From NCBI RefSeq assembly GCF_042660205.1, contig NZ_JBHSTQ010000007.1, positions 1 to 64,000 on the forward strand: DNA of 64,000 nt, read 5' to 3'. The position numbers and the translations under genes are program-made. The number at the start of each line of letters is the position of its first letter. The first letter of the stretch is position 1. Positions 35,349 through 43,681 of this stretch are shown here, in pieces. This DNA comes from Sporolactobacillus kofuensis. GTDB taxonomy: Bacteria; Bacillota; Bacilli; Bacillales; Sporolactobacillaceae. The notes beneath the pieces are model-generated. The model was not told where the DNA came from. It saw only the letters and a list, made by a program, of their open reading frames with translations, and did no database searches.

Positions 35349-36640
35349 GAATCGGCACCTCCTGACGTCACTTTCTCACGATCTAGAGCAGCCGCAGCGG
35401 ATTCTTTCTTCAAAAGCTCGACATCCACTTTCCGATTTTTGTGCGGAATCAACCCTTGTGTGCGATAGAGTGCAAAGATAATTAGCAACAAACCAAAAAT
35501 CAACAACTGCATTTTTTCCGGAGACAAAGCTGCCGGAATCTCAATACCATAATCGGTACTCATCTGAGAGAGCCAGTCTGAAATATTAGTCAATACCTGA
35601 GTTCGTAAGATAATCACAACAGCAGCACCAAGAATTACTCCTGGAACACTTCCCATACCACCTAAAATAACCATAACAAGGACCATTGTCGATTCAAGGT
35701 ATGTGAAGCTTGTGGCGTCGACGAACATTTGTTTTGCAGCAAACACGACACCCATCATTCCTGAGAATGAAGCACCAATCGCGAATGCTGCAAGTTTCGT
35801 CTTAACTAACGGGATACCCATTGCCTGGGCAGCAATTTCATTATCTCGAACGGCTTTCCAAGATCTGCCTAACTTTGAATCTTCCAGTTTCCGAACAACA
35901 TAGATCACCACTAGGAAGATTCCCAGTGCAATATAGTAGAATTGGCTTGAGTTTCCAATCGTGATGCCAAAGAAATTTGGTGGTTTAATGGAAGCAATTC
36001 CCATGGAACCGTTGGTAATATTCAATGGATGATCCATGTTGTTCAATAAAATCCGGATAATTTCCCCAAATCCAAGAGTTACGATTGCTAAATAATCTCC
36101 ACGAACACGCAACACTGGAATACCAAGTAAAATACCAAACAAAGATGCAACCAGTGCTCCAATAATAATGAAGATCCAGAAAGTCCCACCTGGTAATGGG
36201 TAATGACCAAAAGGCATAAATTTAGCGGCTTGCCCACTCGCAAAGATTGCGTATGAATAGGCGCCTACTGCAAAGAATGCAATAAAACCAAGGTCTAGAA
36301 GTCCGGCAAAGCCGACAACGATATTTAACCCTAATGCCATTGCACAATAAATGCCAACAAGTGTACCTACTTCCATATATGTCTGGTACGAATCACTATG
36401 ACTCGCGATGAATGGAACAATGATCGCGAGAATCACAATCCCTGTGACCCATTTTACTCTTAAGTTAAACTTTAAATAGTACAGAATAAGAATAGAAAAA
36501 AGTAACAACAGGAACGCAATCGTTGAATCCGGCAACAGGAAAAGACCTAGTCCTGTTAGTACGACATACGCTATAAATAGGATTACTTGATTTTTTTTAC
36601 TCTGCGCAAATTTATCAAACAATGCACTCAATATTGTCAC
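35345..36640 (-). CDS. livM: Branched-chain amino acid ABC transporter, permease LivM
   Basis: 431 aa, about 10 membrane helices; family segments ALGLNIVVGFAGLLDLGFIAFFAVGAY and RVRGDYLAIVTLGFGEIIR are clear. The C-terminal 35 residues are charged and cytoplasmic. GTG start immediately behind the livH stop. It pairs with LivH to form the membrane channel. Confidence 0.95.
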   Translation of the reverse strand: MTILSALFDKFAQSKKNQVILFIAYVVLTGLGLFLLPDSTIAFLLLLFSILILYYLKFNLRVKWVTGIVILAIIVPFIASHSDSYQTYMEVGTLVGIYCAMALGLNIVVGFAGLLDLGFIAFFAVGAYSYAIFASGQAAKFMPFGHYPLPGGTFWIFIIIGALVASLFGILLGIPVLRVRGDYLAIVTLGFGEIIRILLNNMDHPLNITNGSMGIASIKPPNFFGITIGNSSQFYYIALGIFLVVIYVVRKLEDSKLGRSWKAVRDNEIAAQAMGIPLVKTKLAAFAIGASFSGMMGVVFAAKQMFVDATSFTYLESTMVLVMVILGGMGSVPGVILGAAVVIILRTQVLTNISDWLSQMSTDYGIEIPAALSPEKMQLLIFGLLLIIFALYRTQGLIPHKNRKVDVELLKKESAAAALDREKVTSGGADS

Positions 36641-37633
36641 CTACACTTTCTCTACGACGGCTTTGCCAAACAAACCTTCTGGCTTAAAGATCAGTACCAG
36701 AATCAAAATAATGAAAGCAAATACGTCTTTGTATTCAGCACCCATCGCACCATGGGTGATAAGCGAGAGGTTAGCAGCAGCAAACATTTCAAGAAGTCCT
36801 AACATAATACCACCGAACATTGCACCACGGATATTCCCAATACCTCCTAGAACAGCAGCAGTGAACGCTTTGATGCCGAGAATGAATCCAATATATGGAT
36901 CAATTGTTCCATATTGAATCATAAACAGTACACCGGTAGCTCCACCAAGTGCCGATCCAATAAAGAAAGTAACGGAGATCACGCGATTCACATTGATCGT
37001 CATCAAAGAAGCTGTGTCACGATCTTGTGCGACAGCACGCATCGCCATGCCCCATTTGGTTTTGTTTACAAAAAGATCTAATGAAACAAGCATAACGATC
37101 GTTACTGCAAGAACGAGTAGAAACGAGCTCTGAAACGTTGCATTATCAAAAAACGGCATTATGTGATGAATATCAAGAGTAAACTTATGGTTGAACATGG
37201 AAGGCGCAGTAACAATATAGTTACCAGTCTTTAATTCTGCAATAAATCGAACTGCATCTTCGAGTACAAAAGAGATACCAATGGAAGTAATCAATGCAAT
37301 CAGTTTCGGCGCATTCTTCCGTCTTAATGGGCGATAAGCGACACGCTCAATACCGACACCGAGCAAGCCGGTCGCAATCCCGGCAACCACAATAACGATA
37401 AGAAAGACGATTAGTGCCGGCATTGCTGCTAAGAAACCCATACCTAACATGAGAAAAAGAACGGTTGCTCCAATAAAAGCACCTGTCATGAACACATCGC
37501 CGTGAGCGAAGTTAATCAGTTCAAGAATGCCATAAACCATTGTATAGCCAATCGCGACAACCGCGTATACGACGCCTAGCGTCAGACCATCAATGAGTAC
37601 CTGCGGCAAGTTCTGAATGATCTGTGCGAGCAT
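36641..37633 (-). CDS. livH: Branched-chain amino acid ABC transporter, permease LivH
   Basis: 330 aa, about 8 membrane helices; GLTLGVVYAVVAIGYTMVYGILELINFAHGDVFM at the N-terminus and AVLGGIGNIRGAMFGGIMLGLLE near the end (in shorter stretches) are LivH hallmarks. ATG at 37633 after GTGGTGAG. Two hairpins lie between livK and this gene. Confidence 0.95.
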   Translation of the reverse strand: MLAQIIQNLPQVLIDGLTLGVVYAVVAIGYTMVYGILELINFAHGDVFMTGAFIGATVLFLMLGMGFLAAMPALIVFLIVIVVAGIATGLLGVGIERVAYRPLRRKNAPKLIALITSIGISFVLEDAVRFIAELKTGNYIVTAPSMFNHKFTLDIHHIMPFFDNATFQSSFLLVLAVTIVMLVSLDLFVNKTKWGMAMRAVAQDRDTASLMTINVNRVISVTFFIGSALGGATGVLFMIQYGTIDPYIGFILGIKAFTAAVLGGIGNIRGAMFGGIMLGLLEMFAAANLSLITHGAMGAEYKDVFAFIILILVLIFKPEGLFGKAVVEKV

Positions 37634-37675
37634 TATCTCACCACTTTCCTACAAGTTATAAAATTGGGATGTATT

Positions 37676-37766
37676 GCAATGAAGGATTCACCCTTCATTG
37701 CCCAGAGTTATGTGATCGTACCTAAAAATTTCTAAAAGGGTATAGCTTTTTCTCCATACCCTTTTT
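37676..37766 (-). promoter_or_regulatory. Two consecutive hairpins in the livK-livH intergenic region
   Basis: In transcription order on the minus strand: AAAAGGGTAT / ATACCCTTTT (37766-37734) followed by TTTT-AG, then GCAATGAAGG / CCTTCATTGC (37701-37676) with a 6-base loop. The first resembles a weak terminator. Such elements commonly lower downstream expression and protect the 3' end of the binding-protein message, giving more LivK than LivHMGF; here this is inference. Confidence 0.65.
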
Positions 37767-37810
37767 GGACACTTCAGTTATTAATTTTCAAGCAAACGTT
37801 CATCAATTGA

Positions 37811-38992
37811 TCATTGGCTAATTTCAGCTTCTTGAGCCGGTGGATATTTAGCTTGATCAAATTTGTAAATGTAAACCTTAGCGTAAGTATTGTCGCCTTT
37901 ATCGTTAAAGCTTACTTTCGTAGTTACTCCGTCATAGTTCTTGATCCCACGGATCGCTTTTTCGACTTGTTCACGCGTTGGCTTTTTCCCATCATTTGCA
38001 TTGATAGCATTCATAATTCCTTTAAGGATTACACCAGCACTGTCATAGCCATATGCTGAGTAAGATTCCACATTCTTACCAAATTTTTCTTTATATTTCT
38101 TAGCAAAAGCTTGGCCTTTTTCAGTTTTTGATACGTCTCCCGCAACAGAAGTCAGGTATACGCCTTTTACTGCATCGCCAGCAATTTGTACAGTTGATGA
38201 AGAGTCAAGGCCGTCGCCGCCCATGATTGGCATGTTCAAACCTTTTTGACGTGCTTGTTTAATAATCAGACCGCCTTCAGCATATACACCACCAAAGTAG
38301 ATGAGATCCGGTTTCTTCGTTACTGCTTGACTAAGCACACCACTGAAATCTTTTTCACCAACAGTGATTCCTTCATAGCCAACAATGTCGGCACCAAGTT
38401 TTTTTGCTTGATCTCTGAATTGTTCAGCAAGACCTGAACCATAAGCTGTCTTGTCTTGGATGATGAAAATCTTCTTTGCTTTCAGAGTTTTAACTGCGAA
38501 GTTTGCACCTGCAGGGCCTTGGAAATCATCTCGCGCACAGATACGGTTAACCGACTTGAGTCCGCGATCAGTTACAACAGTTGCTGTAGTAGCTGGAGAT
38601 ACCATTGCCAGGTTGTTCTTTTCGTATACTTCAGAGGAAGGAATAGCAACACCGGAGTTCAGGTGACCAACAAGTGCTAAGACATTTTTATCCGCTGCAA
38701 GAATCTGAGCGTTTGCCACACCTTTCTTCGGATCTCCTTGATCATCCATATCTTTCAGTTTAATTTCAAAGCCTTTTTTAGCAAATGCTGCTTTTTGATC
38801 ATCAATTGCTAATTCTGCACCGAGACGAATAGCATCGCCAAGCGTTGCGCTACCGCCAGAAAGTGGAGATTGACTTCCAATTTCGATAACCTGCTTACCT
38901 TTAGAACCACCTGATTTTGAAGCACAACCGCTGATAACACCAAGTAGTAATACAACAACAGCCACTAACGGGATGATTTTCTTTAGATTCAT
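37811..38992 (-). CDS. livK: Branched-chain amino acid ABC transporter, substrate-binding lipoprotein LivK
   Basis: 393 aa, type I periplasmic-binding fold, anchored outside the membrane. Lipoprotein signal MNLKKIIPLVAVVVLLLGVI with lipobox ISGC and the lipid-modified Cys at residue 23. IEIGSQSPLSGGSATLGDAIRLGAEL and the segment around GDPKKGVANAQILAADKNV are characteristic of leucine/isoleucine/valine-binding proteins. First gene of the operon, with AAGGAGGG before ATG and a leader of about 155 bases. Confidence 0.95.
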   Translation of the reverse strand: MNLKKIIPLVAVVVLLLGVISGCASKSGGSKGKQVIEIGSQSPLSGGSATLGDAIRLGAELAIDDQKAAFAKKGFEIKLKDMDDQGDPKKGVANAQILAADKNVLALVGHLNSGVAIPSSEVYEKNNLAMVSPATTATVVTDRGLKSVNRICARDDFQGPAGANFAVKTLKAKKIFIIQDKTAYGSGLAEQFRDQAKKLGADIVGYEGITVGEKDFSGVLSQAVTKKPDLIYFGGVYAEGGLIIKQARQKGLNMPIMGGDGLDSSSTVQIAGDAVKGVYLTSVAGDVSKTEKGQAFAKKYKEKFGKNVESYSAYGYDSAGVILKGIMNAINANDGKKPTREQVEKAIRGIKNYDGVTTKVSFNDKGDNTYAKVYIYKFDQAKYPPAQEAEISQ

Positions 38993-39028
38993 TTTAACCC
39001 TCCTTTTTATAAAAACGGCACAACTCTA

Positions 39029-39043
39029 AATACTCTGAAATTT
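39029..39043. promoter_or_regulatory. Putative CodY box in the livK leader
   Basis: AATACTCTGAAATTT matches the CodY consensus AATTTTCWGAAAATT at 12 of 15 positions. It lies 37 bp upstream of the livK start and about 110 bp downstream of the proposed -10, where bound CodY could act as a roadblock. Confidence 0.45.
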
Positions 39044-39154
39044 CTATGTAGGACTCACCCCCGCAATACTTCTCTATTGTTTCTCTTTTTTTATGCGGCT
39101 CTTTAAAGAACATAATAATTAATTATGAGACTATAGTCATTATCTATGTCAGAT

Positions 39155-39163
39155 ATTATAACA
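39155..39163 (-). promoter_or_regulatory. Putative extended -10 promoter of livK
   Basis: Minus strand TGTTATAAT: a perfect TATAAT (39155-39160) with the TGn extension; no good -35 at normal spacing. It would give a leader of about 155 bases. Confidence 0.5.
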
Positions 39164-39220
39164 CAGTTTTTTATTTTACAGATTAGTCAAAATAGCTAAT
39201 AATAACTATAATAACAGCGA

Positions 39221-39234
39221 TTACAGCGCTTACA
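39221..39234. promoter_or_regulatory. Putative cre site (CcpA) between livK and metA
   Basis: TTACAGCGCTTACA agrees with the cre consensus TGWAARCGYTWWCA at 12 of 14 positions. It lies about 60 bp upstream of the livK -10, a position that would fit activation by CcpA, as known for the ilv-leu operon of B. subtilis. Confidence 0.35.
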
Positions 39235-39432
39235 TATAGTGATTTTTTCTCTTTTAAATTATATAAATTTTCATGTTTTTAATTAGATTTTTTCATGGAA
39301 ACAATGGACGATCCTCTTTTTGAGGAATCTCCTTCATAAAGGATTCGTAAAACTTCATGTAATGTTATAGTTGATTAATATAAAAAAGACTATAATAATA
39401 TAGCCAAGTAAACCATGAGGAGAACTGATGTT

Positions 39433-40341
39433 ATGCCAATAAAAATACCGAAGCTGCTCCCAGCACGCGAGATTTTAGAAAATGAAAATATCTTCGTAAT
39501 GGATGAAGATCGTGCAATAACTCAGGACATACGACCGCTCAATATACTGATCTTGAATTTGATGCCTGAGAAGGAAATGGAAGAAACACAATTACTCCGT
39601 CATCTGAGTAATACACCTCTACAAGTCAATGTGTCCTTTATGAAAACTGCTACACATAATTCTAAAAATACGAGTCACTTTCATCTGGATCAGTTCTACA
39701 CTGTCTTTAATGAAGTGAAGAATAAGAAATTTGATGGATTGATCATTACAGGTGCTCCAGTTGAACGTCTGCCGTTCACGGAAGTCGATTATTGGGATGA
39801 GTTAGTAGAAATTATGGATTGGGCGGATACACATGTTACATCGACTTTGCACATTTGCTGGGGTGCACAAGCGGCGTTGTACTATCATTTCGGTATAAAT
39901 AAACAACTTTTTCCCGAGAAACTTTCAGGAGTCTACAGCCACACACTCAGTAAACCAAAAGAAAAACTACTTCGCGGATTTGACGATGTCTTCTTTGCGC
40001 CTCATTCAAGGTATACGGATATTGACCGAAAGTCTTTGATCAATCATAAAGAGGTCACTGTACTTTCTGAATCGGATGAAGCTGGCCCATTCATTTTAAT
40101 GGCCAATAATGGAAAGCAGATTATGGTTACAGGACATCTAGAATATGATACTGGTACACTTGCGAATGAATATAAACGCGATCTAAATAGAGGGATTCAT
40201 CCACATCTCCCTCAACACTATTTTCCAAACGATGATCCCAATAAAAAGCCCTTGAATCTTTGGCGCTCTCATGCTCATTTACTTTTTTCAAACTGGTTAA
40301 ATTATTACGTTTATCAAGAAACCCCCTTTCAATGGGACTAA
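39433..40341 (+). CDS. metA: Homoserine O-acetyltransferase (MetA type)
   Basis: First committed step of methionine synthesis from homoserine. 302 aa, beginning with the family's MPIKIPKLLPAREIL. Catalytic triad: C142 in LHICWGAQAA, H235 and E237 in TGHLEYDTG. Residue 111 is Glu (GAPVERL) where the succinyl-CoA-using E. coli enzyme has Gly; this change is known to mark acetyl-CoA use, so acetylation is predicted. An upstream in-frame ATG at 39415 overlaps the GAGGAG ribosome site of the chosen start. No S-box or T-box was seen upstream. Confidence 0.94.
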   Translation: MPIKIPKLLPAREILENENIFVMDEDRAITQDIRPLNILILNLMPEKEMEETQLLRHLSNTPLQVNVSFMKTATHNSKNTSHFHLDQFYTVFNEVKNKKFDGLIITGAPVERLPFTEVDYWDELVEIMDWADTHVTSTLHICWGAQAALYYHFGINKQLFPEKLSGVYSHTLSKPKEKLLRGFDDVFFAPHSRYTDIDRKSLINHKEVTVLSESDEAGPFILMANNGKQIMVTGHLEYDTGTLANEYKRDLNRGIHPHLPQHYFPNDDPNKKPLNLWRSHAHLLFSNWLNYYVYQETPFQWD

Positions 40342-40379
40342 TCGTTACCTGATACAATTTATTATTTATTTTTTTTTAC

Positions 40380-40411
40380 AAAAAAACTCGGGTTTAATCA
40401 CCCGAGTTTTT
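40380..40411. terminator. Bidirectional terminator between metA and plsX
   Basis: AAAAACTCGGGT / ACCCGAGTTTTT, 12-bp perfect stem with a 6-base loop, T-rich on both strands. Confidence 0.9.
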
Positions 40412-40424
40412 CTCATTCATATCC

Positions 40425-41438
40425 TCATGCTTTTTTGTTTGCCCAATCATATTGCTTATCATGGAAGGTTTTCTCAATAGTTCCCACAACATCTTCTTGA
40501 ATAAGCAATTGTGCTTGCTTAATCGCGGTATATACAGCTTCACTTTTTGCTGCACCGTGCACTTTAATAATTGGTGCTGCCAAACCAAAGAGCAAGGCGC
40601 CACCATATGCCGATGTATCCATATGCTGCTTTACCGATTTCAGTTTACTATACATCAATCCGGTAAGCACCTTCGTATAGAGTGAACTCCCTAAAGTTTC
40701 TTTAAGTAATTTCATTAAGGACATCGCTGTTCCTTCAATACTCTTCAGTACCATATTTCCTGAAAAGCCATCAGCAACAATCACATCAGCCGGTCCTTCA
40801 AGCAGTTCACGTGATTCAATATTACCAACAAAGTTAATCGGTGCGTTACTCAATAATTTATAGGCTTCCTTAACGAGTTCATTGCCCTTACCCGGTTCTT
40901 CCCCAATATTCAACAATCCGATTCGTGGGTTTGGGCGATGCATTACTTTTTCCGCATAGATTGCACCCATGATCGCATATTGAAGCATATTTTCCGGTTT
41001 CGTTTCTGCATTAGCACCAACATCAAGAAATAGAAAACCTTTATTCTGATGAATAGTCGGAAGCGTTGGTGCAAGTGCTGGACGATCAATACCTTTAATA
41101 CGTCCGACACCGAATAACCCAGAAGCCATCAAAGCTCCTGTGTTTCCTGCTGAAATGGCAGCTGCACAACGTTGTTCTCTTACTTCCTGCACAGCTAATA
41201 CCATTGAAGCTTGTTTTTTTCGTCGAACGGCTTGAACAGGAGCATCCGTACCTTCAATTTTTTCTGTCGTATGCAGAATGTCGACACGGCTCTGGTCACC
41301 AACCAATTTCACGAGTTTCTCTCGATCGCCGACAAGCGTGACCTGCAGATCTGGGAACTCATTTAGTGCTTTAAGTGTTCCTTCCACCATTGATTCCGGT
41401 GCATGGTCCCCGCCCATTGCATCAATCGCTAACCTCAT
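40425..41438 (-). CDS. plsX: Phosphate acyltransferase PlsX
   Basis: Makes acyl-phosphate from acyl-ACP for the PlsY step of phospholipid synthesis; peripheral membrane enzyme. 337 aa with MRLAIDAMGGDHAPE, SAGNTGALMASG and VADGFSGNMVLKSIEGTA, all typical. It stands alone between metA (converging) and a long spacer, whereas Bacilli usually keep it in fapR-plsX-fabD-fabG. No clear FapR box was seen upstream. Confidence 0.97.
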   Translation of the reverse strand: MRLAIDAMGGDHAPESMVEGTLKALNEFPDLQVTLVGDREKLVKLVGDQSRVDILHTTEKIEGTDAPVQAVRRKKQASMVLAVQEVREQRCAAAISAGNTGALMASGLFGVGRIKGIDRPALAPTLPTIHQNKGFLFLDVGANAETKPENMLQYAIMGAIYAEKVMHRPNPRIGLLNIGEEPGKGNELVKEAYKLLSNAPINFVGNIESRELLEGPADVIVADGFSGNMVLKSIEGTAMSLMKLLKETLGSSLYTKVLTGLMYSKLKSVKQHMDTSAYGGALLFGLAAPIIKVHGAAKSEAVYTAIKQAQLLIQEDVVGTIEKTFHDKQYDWANKKA

Positions 41439-41936
41439 ATTATTCTCTCCTTTATATAAAACAGGTGTTAGCCGTCAAAAGCCAAATAACACGTTACAAT
41501 ACTTATTAAATGATTACCGATTCACTTTATCACTTAATACGCATTCTGTCCAAACTATGTTTCAAAAAAATACGATGAAATAATAAATAAATGTAAATGT
41601 CACAATTTGTTAAACCTAAATTCACGATCAATACATCGTCACGTTTTGTACGGTACTACTTTTATGTTTACATAATATAATTTCTGTATATTAACCATTA
41701 TATATTATCAACGCTATTAATCCCCTTGCTTCTCGGAACAGAACTAATTATCGATAAATTAATGGTTGGAACATCTCGCTCAACCGTTAAATCCTCAATG
41801 TAATCATGTATACGGATTTCATTCATTGATCTATTTTTGTTCTGTCCATCACTAAACGCTTTTCTCAAATCTCTATCCTTTTATCCTGAGAACGGTATAA
41901 TAAAGAAGACTTTATAACTTAATGGAGGCTATATTG
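41439..41936. other. Intergenic region between plsX and the DUF2871 gene; no gene seen
   Basis: About 500 bp, strongly AT-rich, with no convincing coding frame. It must hold the divergent promoters of plsX and the DUF2871 gene. A TATAAT at about 41897-41902 could be the -10 of the latter, though its -35 is poor. No riboswitch or operator was recognised. Confidence 0.4.
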
Positions 41937-42353
41937 ATGAGAAAGCTCTATTATGCGGCATTAGCTTATATGATAGCAGGCTTGCTTTCGGGTATTTATT
42001 TTCGTGAACTAACAAAGGCAACCGGCTTTCATGGGGAAACCATGTTATCCATTCTTCATACTCATTTACTTATTTTGGGCATGTTTTTCTTCCTTATTGT
42101 GATTGCTTTGGAGAAGCTTTATTCGCTTACTAATAATCGACTTTTTACGCTATTTTTTTGGACGTACAATGTAGGCGTTATTTGGACCATTACTTTAATG
42201 GCTGTGCACGGAACACGTGATGTACTTCACTTGCCATCTGGACCAGCAATTTCAGGTATGGCCGGAATGGGCCATATCATTCTGTCGATTGCCCTCGTAC
42301 TCTTTTTTATTATTTTGAAAGATGCTTTGTTTCCTAAAACCATAAATCATTGA
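41937..42353 (+). CDS. DUF2871 family membrane protein
   Basis: 138 aa with four predicted membrane helices and conserved-looking histidines (GFHGETMLSILHTHLLILGMFF; MGHIILSIALVLFF). This matches the DUF2871 family of Firmicutes, function unknown; the helix-embedded histidines suggest possible metal or haem contact, but this is speculation. ATG eight bases behind GGAGG. Followed by a strong terminator, so monocistronic. Confidence 0.82.
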   Translation: MRKLYYAALAYMIAGLLSGIYFRELTKATGFHGETMLSILHTHLLILGMFFFLIVIALEKLYSLTNNRLFTLFFWTYNVGVIWTITLMAVHGTRDVLHLPSGPAISGMAGMGHIILSIALVLFFIILKDALFPKTINH

Positions 42354-42383
42354 TCATGATCACAATCGATAAAAATAATCGCT

Positions 42384-42421
42384 AAAACAAAAAGGAGAGG
42401 ATATCCTCTCCTTTTTGTTTT
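42384..42421. terminator. Bidirectional terminator between DUF2871 gene and ilvE
   Basis: Nearly perfect palindrome around GGAGAGGATATCCTCTCC flanked by A5/T5 tracts. Confidence 0.9.
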
Positions 42422-42448
42422 CGTTTAGTAAATGCTGTCCTAAAATAA

Positions 42449-43369
42449 TTATTTATCATAAACCGGCGTGCAATCTTCAACATATTTTGGATTTTTTCCA
42501 AGTGTCAAATCAAAGAATAGATCTTTGATCTTCCTGCACACTTCACCTTCATGGCCAGTGCCAACGATTCGATGATCAACTGCAACAACAGGGGTAACTT
42601 CCATTGCGGTACCGCTGAAGAATACTTCATCTGCAGCATAGAGTTCTGTTCTGGATACACTGCGTTCAACAACCTCAAGTCCAAGTTCTTCTTGAGCAAG
42701 TTTAATGACCAATTCACGAGTGATACCCTCAAGGATGTTGTCTGAAGTTGAAGGAGTGATCAGTTTACCCTTTTTAAATAAGAAAATATTTTCTCCCGAA
42801 CCTTCACAAACATGATTGCCTTCAGTCAGAAAGATCGCTTCATCGAATCCGGCACGTTTTGTTTCAAGTGCGGCTAATGCAGAATTAAGGTAAGCAGCAG
42901 TTGCTTTCGTACGCGGTGGAAGTTGGTTGTCTGAGAGTCGACGCCAAGAAGAGACACCGACACTTAGTTCAGACTTTCCAGCATACTTATTCAATGGCTG
43001 AGTATACATGACAACCTTAACATCTGCATGATCAAGAGTTGGTCCAATATCCAGCGAATCGTTATAGACAATTGGACGAATATATGTAGTCTGACGACAA
43101 TTGTTCTTCTTCAAAAGCTCAACGGTTCCTTTGCATAGATCTTCAACCGAAAGATCAAAATCAAGATTAACCGTCTTTGCAGATTGCTTCAGTCTCTCAT
43201 AATGATCTTTGAGTTTAAATGCATAGAGTTGTTCATTTTCATCATCCCAATATGCGCGGATGCCTTCGAATACACCGAGTCCATAGTTAAATGCTTTACT
43301 ACGGATACTGATCTTAACATCGTCCTCTTTTACAAGTTCTCCCTGATAATACACATAATTCTCTGACAA
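42449..43369 (-). CDS. ilvE: Branched-chain amino acid aminotransferase
   Basis: Fold-type IV PLP enzyme that transaminates leucine, isoleucine and valine with 2-oxoglutarate. 306 aa; Schiff-base K155 in PPRTKATAAYLNSALA; SIRSKAFNYGLGVFEGIRAY at the N-terminus; EGSGENIFLFKKG and VFFSGTAMEVTPV near the C-terminus. The start is TTG, seven bases behind AGGAGGAG. A CodY-like box covers its putative -35 region, linking it to the liv transporter. Confidence 0.94.
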   Translation of the reverse strand: MSENYVYYQGELVKEDDVKISIRSKAFNYGLGVFEGIRAYWDDENEQLYAFKLKDHYERLKQSAKTVNLDFDLSVEDLCKGTVELLKKNNCRQTTYIRPIVYNDSLDIGPTLDHADVKVVMYTQPLNKYAGKSELSVGVSSWRRLSDNQLPPRTKATAAYLNSALAALETKRAGFDEAIFLTEGNHVCEGSGENIFLFKKGKLITPSTSDNILEGITRELVIKLAQEELGLEVVERSVSRTELYAADEVFFSGTAMEVTPVVAVDHRIVGTGHEGEVCRKIKDLFFDLTLGKNPKYVEDCTPVYDK

Positions 43370-43484
43370 TATAAACTCCTCCTATATCTGTAATATCAAC
43401 AGAAGATTCAGTCGATTTATGTTTATAGCTATCATTGGCTATTCATAACATACCCAAATCTTCTGCCTTTTTTTGTGTAGATCT

Positions 43485-43522
43485 ATAATAACATAAATTA
43501 ACAAAGATATTTTCTAAAAATA
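43485..43522 (-). promoter_or_regulatory. Putative ilvE promoter with CodY-like box
   Basis: Minus strand: -10 TATTAT with TGn extension (43485-43490). The 15-base TATTTTTAGAAAATA (43508-43522) matches the CodY consensus at 12 of 15 positions and begins exactly where the -35 hexamer should be (17-bp spacer). Binding there would compete with RNA polymerase. Confidence 0.5.
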
Positions 43523-43681
43523 TGATATTTTGTAGAAAACTTTCCGATTGACAAGCAAAATGCTTTCAAAGGCCTCGTTGCACTTTTACTCTATCCCTCT
43601 ATTCTTTTAGCTTTTTCTACTTAAAGAATCGTATTTAGAAAACTGGGACTGGCCGATGACTATGCGATGCCTGTATTCCTG

